From positions 155,209,035 to 155,273,034 of the forward strand of contig OZ005648.1 in the NCBI GenBank assembly GCA_963930645.1: a stretch of 64,000 bases of DNA, in the 5' to 3' direction. A model generated the notes under the pieces. It was not told where the DNA came from. It worked only from the letters and a program-made list of their open reading frames with translations, and searched no databases. Every line of letters starts with the position of its first letter. Within the stretch, counting starts at the first letter, position 1. The translations under genes and the position numbers were made by a program. Below are positions 1 to 8,878 of the stretch, one piece after another. The DNA comes from Salticus scenicus (Eukaryota; Arthropoda; Arachnida; Araneae; Salticidae).

Positions 1-254
1 AATATTTTAATTGAAAACAAAGCATAGATTTGATATCGGTCGTCCTTGGCGATTTTTGTATTTCGAGATCGAAAACGTAATACGAAAATCTATATTTTCG
101 TATTAAATACGAGATCTATGTTTTTACTTCAATTACCGTACTACCGTAGGTAGTGGAAGTATTGTATTCGGTCCAAAAATTTGATATAGAGTTTCACCTG
201 ATTTATATGTTTTGAGGCCTCCCGAGTCCAAAAAAGTAGTTTTTGGCAATTGGT

Positions 255-294
<40 letters not shown>

Positions 295-1956
295 ATGTGT
301 GAAATTTTCCGGGTGTCATATCTCCAGAATTAATAAAGATAGAACTACAAATCTTCACAATTGATTCAGGTCTGATGTACAGATGAATTTTCCAAATTTT
401 GGTGAAAATTGAAAAACCGGAACTGGGTCATCGAAAACCGGAAATGGGACCGTAAGCCCGTACCTCATAAACAGCCCTGACGATTTTCTTCAAAGTTGCT
501 ATATAAACAATCTATTAGATATCCTTTCGAATGATATAATTGGTTAGTTCAGGAAAATTGATAGGCGTCCTCTATAAACAGCTCAATTTCAGATCTCATA
601 AGTGCCTTCCTTTAAAAACGGCTGTACGAATTTTTTTCAAACTCGCCATGTTAACTTAATACTAAATATCTGTTTGTATGTAATTATTGTTTTCCGGTCA
701 ATAATTGAGTGTGCCAAGTTTTGGTAAAAGTTGGTATCTCAAAAACGGCTCTAACGATTTTCTTGAAAATTGTTTCATTAATTCAATTTAGATAACCTTT
801 GTCAAGTATTACGTGCATATTACAGGAATACTAACCGTCATCCTGATTAGGAAGTTCAGTTTTAGATCTCGGTAATTCGTGTTTAAAAAAATAACTATCT
901 ATTTTTTCCCCTTATTTTTTAACTCACTATGTAAACTTTGTTGTAGGTGTCTTTATACGTGTATCAAGTTTCTCTTACTGGAAAATCTAAAAAAAAAAAA
1001 AATGCATGTACTTAATATCTCCAAGAAATGTATATAATACGTTTAATAGTGGGTAATGGAAGTCGTGTGGTTGTTTCACACCAGATTTTGTAATAGTATA
1101 TATTATACGAATATTGTTTCATATTATTGATTTTTCCCTTAATATACATTATTAAAAACCATCAGTTATGGAAAAAATTAAATATATTTGCGAGATAACT
1201 TGGCAATCATTTTTTTTTTTTTTTTCCCGCCAAGGATGATTGATATAAAATCTTTTCCGAAAGCAAGTAGCGCAATATACAGCCGCTAGGGAATTGCAAA
1301 TGACATTTGATTATGCAAGTTTCATTATGTTGATTGGAAACACGGTTCATTTAAAATAAATTAAATGTGCATTCGCGTTAGAAATCTACTTTTGTATAGG
1401 GCTTCTTTGGCGATATTTAAAATTTGGCAACGCAATAGCTAGGACGTTTCACTCGCAGGAGTTTACGTATTTGCGATAACCTTTTTAATTCACCGCCAAA
1501 ATCACAAAAAATATTAACGATCACTAATGGAGAACCATTACTAAAACAATAACCAGATTACTTTGCGGACGTTAAATTTAAGAAAATTAAAAACACATAA
1601 GCTCTGTGTTTAATAGAAATTAATATTATAAGAACAAATAAATAATAATTAAAGCAATTATGACGTCAACTTTATCAAACACATATTCATGTTATAGGTT
1701 TATTTTTCAATATTTTTTATTCATGAGTAAAGACATGCTTCTTTTTATGAAATAAATAAATAAATAACATAAAGTAAAAATTACCAACATTTAACAACTG
1801 ATTGAAAAAAATAATTGTAAAATTATATTTTGACTTTTCAGTTGATAATATTGCCTGAATATAACATATAAACTGGTATTTTTTTTTTTTTTTTGCATAT
1901 CAATTCATCGTTAACTAAAATTTGTTCATCCGTGCGAAGTAGGACGGGTCAGCTAG
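1..1956 (+). mobile_element. Helitron-like element, family 1, copy 1 (5' end beyond window)
   Basis: This stretch matches 14946-17230 in the same orientation over most of its length. Its 3' end shows Helitron hallmarks: a short GC-rich inverted motif (CCGT...ACGG) just before the terminal CTAG, followed by T in the target. No coding sequence is visible, so it is non-autonomous. Compared with copy 2 it has about 450 extra bases at roughly 1190-1640, and it lacks the Rep-containing insertion found in copy 2. The module starting near 48 (ccttggcgatttttgtattt) recurs near 14990 and 18790 and, inverted, near 8500. The family assignment rests on end structure, not on a protein. Confidence 0.6.
257..290. 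repeat. (GT)n microsatellite
   Basis: A pure GT run of about 17 units inside Helitron-like copy 1. The equivalent place in copy 2 (about 15205-15225) has only a short broken GT tract, so the run expanded or contracted after the copies separated. Confidence 0.9.
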
Positions 1957-2369
1957 TCATTATATAAAGCGCAAAAAATTGTATGTTTGTGGAGGGTAAT
2001 CTCTGAAACTACTGAACCGATTTTAAAACTTCTTTCACTGACCAAAAGCTACAGTATGCCTGATTGTTATAGGCTATATTTAATTTTGATAATATAAATT
2101 TTAGTTTAAAATCTGAGCATTTTAATTAAAATCCCCATAGAAGCCATAATAGAAATGGAAATAAGGAAATATTAAAAAAATTAGCTGCTGCCAACATAAA
2201 AGAAACATTTACATGCTCATTTTGTTTTTAAAATATCTTGACATGAAAAGAAAAGAAATATATTTGCACGTGAATTAAATTGAAATTCATATAAAGCTTT
2301 GTGAAATGTTAAACTTACACGTTAAATCTGACGTCATTATAGATTTAAAAGTATTTATTTTTCTAATAA
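1957..2369 (+). other. Interval between two Helitron-like ends; Helitron 5'-type sequence
   Basis: No gene is visible. Directly after the CTAG|T end of copy 1 the sequence starts with TC and runs into a stretch with 'gagggtaatctctgaaacta', of the kind often found at the start of arthropod Helitrons. It may be the 5' end of a further truncated element in tandem. This is inference from composition and position. Confidence 0.3.
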
Positions 2370-2946
2370 TATAATTAATATATATAATGACCCTCATCTG
2401 TCATGAACGAATCCGGTTAGTACCGCTTCAAAACAGAAACTTTTGGCAGCCATTTTTTTTCCGTTTGTTTAATTCAACTTAGGAACCATACATATCATTT
2501 TCATAAATGTTTTGTATCGCACATATTCTTATTTTTTTCCTATAAAACCTTGAAAAACTATTCAATTGTAATGTTTAAATGTTTAAAAATATATAACGGA
2601 TCACTGGCTATTATAAACATGAACCTATAAATAGAATTACGTAACTTCATGATTATAAACAATGCAATACCAAATAAAAACAAACCAAAACTGTTGCCAT
2701 TCAGAAAATACAAATTCCAAATGGACAACTTTTTAATTCCGAATGAACGACTCTTTGACTGTTTCATTAAAAAAACGCTTAAAATATTTCTAAAACATAT
2801 TAAAGCCTTAAAAATCTTAAAATATTTCCAAAAACGCATTAAGGCCTTTAAATATTTTTATCAAACTTCATTGTTTGTTTACATTGTAAGGTATGATTGG
2901 CGTCGAGTTTAGGCTGGGATTGCGGTGCCTCGTTCTTAAGTCTTAT

Positions 2947-3193
2947 TGTAATATATTTAATAATTTAGTTTAATAATTTTGTGATCAGTTAACTGCAGTA
3001 TATGAATATAACTCAACTTGTTATACCGAACACACTGTAACCGCAAGTCGTAAGCATGTTTACATGTGAGCTTGCTTGCATGTTTGCAGTAAGTATGCGA
3101 CCGGCATTGAAGTCTTTTTAATAAATATTTCATCTTACTTTAGTGAGAGTAATTTCTCAGTATTAATATGTATATTACTTCAAGTACATTATA
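2947..3193 (+). repeat. 5' LTR of the intact gypsy element
   Basis: A 247 bp direct repeat of 7304-7550 with no difference found by eye. It starts TGTAATATATTTAATAA and ends ACATTATA, so the usual terminal CA has become TA in both copies. It should carry the promoter and the 5' part of the transcript. Confidence 0.95.
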
Positions 3194-3194
3194 T

Positions 3195-3212
3195 TGGCGA
3201 CGAGTAATCTGA
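3195..3212 (+). other. Primer binding site of the gypsy element
   Basis: TGGCGACGAG begins one base after the left LTR, the position and TGG start expected for pairing with the CCA end of a tRNA. I did not identify the tRNA. Confidence 0.6.
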
Positions 3213-3265
3213 ACTCACTTGATTTGAACTTTCATTTGCATTGACGTGTTACGTTACCTACTATA

Positions 3266-6200
3266 ATGAGTAAGCTAGGCCTAATTGGCACATTGCATTC
3301 ATTTGATGTAGAACAAGATGATTTCAATTTATATATTGAACAACTTGAACATTTTTTTCTTGCTAACGATGTGGAAGACAAGAAGAAAGTATCGGTGTTC
3401 ATCTCAGCAATTGGTTCAAATGCGTATAAACTTCTTCGAAATTTACTACTTCCAAAAGTGCCGAGCGAGTGCACATATGACGAGTTAAAAATCACACTTA
3501 AGCAACATTTTAAACCTGCACCAATCATCATTGCTGAACGTTTTCGCTTTCATCGACGAAATCAAACAGCTGGAGAGTCTGTTTCCAAATATTTAGTGGA
3601 ATTGAGACGGCTGGCTTCTACATGTGATTTTGGTGCATTCCTTGATGAAGCATTAAGGGATCGTTTTGTTTGTGGATTAAATAATGAAAATATTCAGAAA
3701 AGACTCCTGGCAAAGAAAGATCTGAAGCTATCAGATGCAGTGGAAACAGCGATGGCTATCGAAATCGCTGAAAATGATGCAGCTAATATGAAGACACTTA
3801 CTCCTGTTGTCAACAAAATTCGACAGAGCTCCTCAACTGCTGCAAAGAAAAACTATCAACCTATGAAAATTTCGAAATGTTTCCGATGTGGAGCTGCTCA
3901 TGATCCTGCTAAATGCAAGTATAAAAATGCAAAATGCCATGCTTGTGGAAAAGGTGGGCATATATCTCCAGTGTGCATGAGCAAAAACAAGGCGTCATTG
4001 CCAGTGTGCATGAGCAAAAACAAAGCCTCGTCAGCAAAAAAGGTGGAAATGGTTGAGTGTGACTCTGAAGCTTCTCTCTTTGCTGTGAAATCCATAAACC
4101 AAGTCTCAAGCAAGAAAAAGTATGTAATTTCTGTGATTGCAAATGGTAAACCATTGAACATGGAACTTGATACTGCAGCTGATGTCTCCATTGCATCAGA
4201 AGTATGGGTGAAGAATAATTTACCCAAAACTGAAATATTGTCTTCAACTACCAAATTAAAAGATTACAATGAAAAAGAAATCCCAGTAGTAGGTGAAATC
4301 CTTGCTGAAGTACAGTGTAACAACCAGTGTCATAACTTACCATTAATTATTGTTAAAGGTGATCGACCAGCCCTTTTTGGAAAAAATTGGTTATGTGTGT
4401 TCAAGCTAAATTGGAATGATATATTTTCAGTGTCCTCAAATTGTGTAGACAGTGTTGAAGCACTCAAGAGAAAGTATTGTGATGTTTTCAAGGTAAGTGA
4501 TCAGCCAATTAAACATTTTAAAGCTGTCCTTAAAATGAAAGAAAATTGTCAACCTGTTTTCTGTAAAGCTAGGCCTGTACCATATGCTTTAAAAAAATCT
4601 GTTTCTGATGAAATTAAACGATTAGTAAATAATAACATATGGCAATTAGTTGAACATTCTAAATGGGCAACACCTGTTGTTGTTGTTCCGAAAAAGAACA
4701 ATTCTGTCAGATTATGTGGTGATTTCAAAATAACTGTAAACAAGTCCCTTGACCCGAATCAATATCCTTTGCCCACACAGCAAGATCTCTTTGCTACCTT
4801 GAGAGGAGGAAAATATTTTAGTAAACTAGACCTCTCACAAGCATACCAACAAATTGAATTGGATGCTGATTCTCAAGAGTTATTAACTTTAAATACATTC
4901 ATGGGTTTGGTTCGACCAAGCAGATTGATGTATGGTATATCAGCAGCTGCTGCAATCTTTCAGTCGATAATGGAACAAATTTTACAAGGCATTCCAAATG
5001 TGATATGCTTCCAGGATGATATTCTAATCTCATCAGCTACTGAAGATGAGCATTTTTCTACTTTAGAGACTGTGATGGCAAGATTGCAAAAATACAATGC
5101 AAAATTAAATGCTGACAAATGTAAATTCTTTAAGAGTAATGTTGAATTCTTAGGTCATATTATTGACAAAGATGGTATTCACCCCACCCAAGAGAAGCTA
5201 GAGGCTATTAGTAAGATAAAAACCCCTGAAAATGTCTCTCAACTTAAATCCTTTTTAGGACTACTAAACTACTATTCAAAATTTATTAAGAACTCATCAA
5301 CTTTGTTATCTCCTCTGTATAATCTGTTGAACAAAAATGTCTCATGGACATGGTCTGAGGAATGTAATGATGTCTTTGAGCAATGTAAACATCTTCTAAC
5401 ATCTGATGCTGTATTGGCCCATTATGATGAAAATCTTCCTTTACAAGTATCTTGTGATGCTTCGCCTGTTGGCTTAGGTGCAGTTTTATCACACATTGTA
5501 AATGGTGAAGAAAAACCTGTAGCATATGCCTCTAGAACATTATCTAAGGCTGAAATGAACTATTCACAAACTGAAAAGGAGGCCTTGGCAATAATTTTTG
5601 CTTGCAAAAAGTTTCACCAATATATATTTGGAAGGAACTTTATGTTATACACGGATCATCAACCTTTAGTTACCATCTTTTCGCCCACTAAGGCAGTACC
5701 AACCATGGCTGCTGCTCGCTTACAGAGATGGGCATTGCTATTATCCTCATACAACTATACAATAAAATATAAAAAAGGTAGTGCACATCAGAATGCTGAT
5801 TCCCTGTCAAGATTACCTAGTGAAGATCAAAATAAAGACCTGTACCCATTAGATATTTATAAAATTTCCCATCTGTCAGAATTACCAGTAACTTCTGTTG
5901 ACATCGCCAGTGCATCAAGAAGTGATAAAATTTTGGGAGTAATAATTAAATATGTTCAAAATGGTTTTCCATCTAAAAATGAGAATCCTGATCTTAAGCC
6001 TTATTTCAACAGAAAGGATGAATTATCAGTTGATAATAATTGTCTATTATGGGGCATGAGGGTAATAATCCCTAATGTTTATAGAAAGCACTTGCTTGAA
6101 CTGCTTCATGATACTCACCCTGGAATTGTGAAAATGAAAGCAGTTGCTAGAAGTCATTTCTGGTGGCCCAATTTAGACCATGACATAGAAGACATGTCTG

Positions 6201-7255
6201 CGAATTGCGAAGCTTGCCAAGTTACAGCTAAGTCTCCTCCTGTCACACCACTACAATCATGGGTCTGGCCTAAGGCACCATGGGACCGAATTCACTTAGA
6301 TTTTGCCCAGAAAGACCAAAATAATTACTTTATAGTAGTAGACAGCTATTCAAAGTGGTTGGAGGTAGCAAAAATGTCATCTACAACAGCAGGAAGCACC
6401 ATAGCTGTATTGCAACAACTGTTTGCTAGATATGGACTACCTCTAGAAGTTGTTTCAGACAGTGGACCCCAGTTTATTTCAGATGAATTTGCAGCTTTTC
6501 TAAAATCCTGTGGTGTTTTACAGACACTCATTCCAGCATACCACCCCCAATCAAATGGTCAGGCTGAACGCACTATACAGACTTTTAAACAATCACTTAG
6601 AAAGATGCAATTAGACTCTAATGATGGTAGTACAGTTACCGCCAAGGTGAATAGATTCTTGCACAAGTATAGATCCTCACCTCATTCTACAACTGGTTTG
6701 TCCCCAGCAGAGCTGTTCCTTGGTCGTCCTATTAGAACTGTCTTGGAGTTGCTACATCCATGTACAGCAAGGCATGTTGAAAAAAAACAAAGATGTCAAA
6801 AACAATACTTTGACAGATCTCATACCAGCAACAAGGATTTATCCTGTGGTCAGGATGTTTGGGTAAAATCCCACAGGAATCCTTCAAACAAATGGATTTA
6901 TGGCAGACTAATTAAACCAAAAGGTTCCAAGACATGGCTGATTGAAATAAACAACAAGAAATATTTAGCACACATTGATCAAATTCGCCCTGCTAGCCCG
7001 TCAATCCCTGAACGAAGAGATGTTTCCATCCCTGTGGATTTTCCTATTTCATCTCAAGCTTCCAATCAACCAACTTCCATCACTTCGTCAAATACAGAAC
7101 CCCAACATGAACTGTCCTCCACTCCTGAAACCCAACAGTCTGCAGTTCTTCCTACTGAAGAATCGGAGAATACTGTAGAAACCCAAGTTACAACTGTCAC
7201 AAACAGACGCTACCCATCACGAATTAGGAAAAAACCAGAAAGACTTGATCTTTAA
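3266..7255 (+). CDS. Ty3/gypsy Gag-Pol polyprotein, single frame, 1,329 aa
   Basis: It encodes the structural and enzymatic proteins of the retrotransposon. Order seen: a Gag region (residues about 1-190); CCHC zinc knuckles (about 204-237); an aspartic protease with its active site at residue 302; a reverse transcriptase with catalytic Asp 522 and the FQDD box at 583-585; RNase H with Asp 731; an H2C2 zinc finger; an integrase core with D1012, D1065 and E1101 (35 residues between the last two, as in the family); and a C-terminal GPY/F-like part. The ATG at 3266 is the first in frame after the left LTR. Two oddities stand out. The protease reads DTA where the family nearly always has DTG or DSG, and a 13-residue segment containing MSKNKAS is duplicated after the knuckles. 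All other catalytic residues are present, with no stop or frameshift. Confidence 0.95.
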   Translation: MSKLGLIGTLHSFDVEQDDFNLYIEQLEHFFLANDVEDKKKVSVFISAIGSNAYKLLRNLLLPKVPSECTYDELKITLKQHFKPAPIIIAERFRFHRRNQTAGESVSKYLVELRRLASTCDFGAFLDEALRDRFVCGLNNENIQKRLLAKKDLKLSDAVETAMAIEIAENDAANMKTLTPVVNKIRQSSSTAAKKNYQPMKISKCFRCGAAHDPAKCKYKNAKCHACGKGGHISPVCMSKNKASLPVCMSKNKASSAKKVEMVECDSEASLFAVKSINQVSSKKKYVISVIANGKPLNMELDTAADVSIASEVWVKNNLPKTEILSSTTKLKDYNEKEIPVVGEILAEVQCNNQCHNLPLIIVKGDRPALFGKNWLCVFKLNWNDIFSVSSNCVDSVEALKRKYCDVFKVSDQPIKHFKAVLKMKENCQPVFCKARPVPYALKKSVSDEIKRLVNNNIWQLVEHSKWATPVVVVPKKNNSVRLCGDFKITVNKSLDPNQYPLPTQQDLFATLRGGKYFSKLDLSQAYQQIELDADSQELLTLNTFMGLVRPSRLMYGISAAAAIFQSIMEQILQGIPNVICFQDDILISSATEDEHFSTLETVMARLQKYNAKLNADKCKFFKSNVEFLGHIIDKDGIHPTQEKLEAISKIKTPENVSQLKSFLGLLNYYSKFIKNSSTLLSPLYNLLNKNVSWTWSEECNDVFEQCKHLLTSDAVLAHYDENLPLQVSCDASPVGLGAVLSHIVNGEEKPVAYASRTLSKAEMNYSQTEKEALAIIFACKKFHQYIFGRNFMLYTDHQPLVTIFSPTKAVPTMAAARLQRWALLLSSYNYTIKYKKGSAHQNADSLSRLPSEDQNKDLYPLDIYKISHLSELPVTSVDIASASRSDKILGVIIKYVQNGFPSKNENPDLKPYFNRKDELSVDNNCLLWGMRVIIPNVYRKHLLELLHDTHPGIVKMKAVARSHFWWPNLDHDIEDMSANCEACQVTAKSPPVTPLQSWVWPKAPWDRIHLDFAQKDQNNYFIVVDSYSKWLEVAKMSSTTAGSTIAVLQQLFARYGLPLEVVSDSGPQFISDEFAAFLKSCGVLQTLIPAYHPQSNGQAERTIQTFKQSLRKMQLDSNDGSTVTAKVNRFLHKYRSSPHSTTGLSPAELFLGRPIRTVLELLHPCTARHVEKKQRCQKQYFDRSHTSNKDLSCGQDVWVKSHRNPSNKWIYGRLIKPKGSKTWLIEINNKKYLAHIDQIRPASPSIPERRDVSIPVDFPISSQASNQPTSITSSNTEPQHELSSTPETQQSAVLPTEESENTVETQVTTVTNRRYPSRIRKKPERLDL

Positions 7256-7292
7256 AAACTTTTAATTAATGACTTTAATTTTTTTTTTTTTC

Positions 7293-7300
7293 AAAAGGGG
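7293..7300 (+). other. Polypurine tract of the gypsy element
   Basis: AAAAGGGG lies three bases before the right LTR, where plus-strand DNA synthesis would be primed. Confidence 0.7.
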
Positions 7301-7303
7301 TAT

Positions 7304-7550
7304 TGTAATATATTTAATAATTTAGTTTAATAATTTTGTGATCAGTTAACTGCAGTATATGAATATAACTCAACTTGTTATACCGAACACACTGTAACCG
7401 CAAGTCGTAAGCATGTTTACATGTGAGCTTGCTTGCATGTTTGCAGTAAGTATGCGACCGGCATTGAAGTCTTTTTAATAAATATTTCATCTTACTTTAG
7501 TGAGAGTAATTTCTCAGTATTAATATGTATATTACTTCAAGTACATTATA
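7304..7550 (+). repeat. 3' LTR of the intact gypsy element
   Basis: Identical by eye to the left LTR (2947-3193). It is followed directly by the CTTAT target duplication. Confidence 0.95.
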
Positions 7551-8238
7551 CTTATCTTAAATGTTACGAATTTTCGTAAATGGGCGTGGTTAAGAACGAT
7601 CTTAACTTCGTATTGCGGTGCCTCAAGCGTAAGTCCTCCGCATGTCTTCGTAAGAGAAAGCCAGCCAGCCAATGGGAGACGCAGAGCGAACTATGTTGTG
7701 ATTGCGCGCGCATCCAGTTACAATTCGACTTAAGATAGCTCTGAGGTTGTCGTAAGATAGTGAAGCACTGCAATACGACTTGCGTTTTGTTTACATCTTA
7801 AGACAGAGTTTGTGCGTAAGATAGTGTTGAGCGAGGCACCGCAATCCCAGCCTTAGTACATGAATGCCGCCAGTTGATTTTAGTTTTGAAATTAGTGTAA
7901 AATGATAGTTGGGATAGAATGTTTGGTTGGGCAAGTAAAAGTCACCTGTTGAAAGGAGTATTGAAAGTAGAGTAGTCTAAGTTGATAATGTCGAGTCAAG
8001 GTAAAATGCTCGGTTGAGAATGAGAAAGTCCCTAGCTGGATTCTGGATATTTTGGCGATGTTGTGGGTGAGATAGCTGGTTGGAGGTATCGAGTAGAGGT
8101 GAATTTGGGTTAGCATGGAGTGTCTGTAGTTATTGGATAGTTAGAAAATTTGAAAACAGGATCTACGATAGTCTTAAAAAAGAGTATTTTGGTAAAATGA
8201 AGTGAATCGTTTTTTCTTATTATGAGGACTTTAAATAC

Positions 8239-8718
8239 GCAAGCGAAGTGATGATGTCACGTGGATACAATGGCGGGGAAAAAAATATATATATATATAT
8301 ATCGCCAAATTATCTGGCGAATATAATTTATTTCCTTTCAAAAATCATAGTTATTTTAAAAACTTATATTAAGAGAGTAAGGAATAATATGAAACAATAT
8401 TTCGTACAATACATATTACGAAAATATACATCTGGCATGTATATTTTCGTAGTACGTTTTTGATCGCCAAATACAAAAACGTCAAGGACAACAGAGTTTT
8501 GAAATTTAAAATTAAAATTTTTTCAATTTGACAGCAAGATAACTCAATCTAACACATGCACATGATAACTAATACATATATATACCCAAATATAGGGATT
8601 AAAATCGGGAAATAATTATCCTCGATTTTTAATAATAATAATAAAAAAAATCCAATGGGCGATTAATAAATAATTTTCTTGCATCCACGGATGGTCAGTG
8701 ACGTCACACTTCGCTTGC
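8239..8718. repeat. Palindromic GCAAGCGAAG module, internally deleted copy
   Basis: It starts GCAAGCGAAGTG next to a degenerate TGACGTCA-like site and ends TGACGTCACACTTCGCTTGC. It matches the longer module at 18557-19458 in the other Helitron-like copy. Here one inverted arm is cut short after 'gtggatac', so the hairpin is lopsided. It may be a separate foldback element inside the Helitron or part of the Helitron itself. Confidence 0.6.
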
Positions 8719-8878
8719 GTATAGAGCACTTAATAGAACACTGGGATGTGTTGTTGCTGTTGTGTTGTCGGGCCTATATTTTTTGTCAACCAGCAGTTTT
8801 TTTATTGTCATTCATATTTATTGATCGAGTAGAATTTTTGAAGTGAAAACTTCTTTAAACGCGTTGAGCACTTTTGGG

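Larger units (their letters stand above)
2947..7550 (+). mobile_element. Intact Ty3/gypsy LTR retrotransposon (4,604 bp)
   Basis: Two 247 bp LTRs flank one uninterrupted gag-pol frame. The LTRs look identical base for base, and the element sits between perfect 5 bp duplications CTTAT (2942-2946 and 7551-7555). Together these indicate a very recent, complete insertion. A primer-binding-type sequence (TGGCGACGAG) follows the left LTR and a purine tract (AAAAGGGG, 7293-7300) precedes the right one. The insertion lies inside a MITE that is itself inside a Helitron-like element, so it is the youngest of the three layers. Confidence 0.95.
2912..7852. mobile_element. PIF/Harbinger-like MITE (about 332 bp) split by a gypsy element
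   Basis: The ends form a 21 bp perfect terminal inverted repeat beginning GGCTGGGATTGCGGTGCCTC. TTA flanks both sides (2909-2911 and 7853-7855). The inverted paralogous locus at 19846-19848 has a single TAA (TTA on the other strand) and no insert, which is a direct empty-site proof. Three-base TTA/TAA duplications are typical of PIF/Harbinger, but no transposase is present to confirm the superfamily. Once the gypsy element and its 5 bp duplication are removed, about 332 bp remain. Confidence 0.8.

Noticed and set aside
2558..2839. A 93-codon frame matched by an 85-codon frame at 19918-20175
   Set aside because: The two are paralogous because the whole Helitron copies are. The sequence is AT-rich with internal repeats and no family signature.
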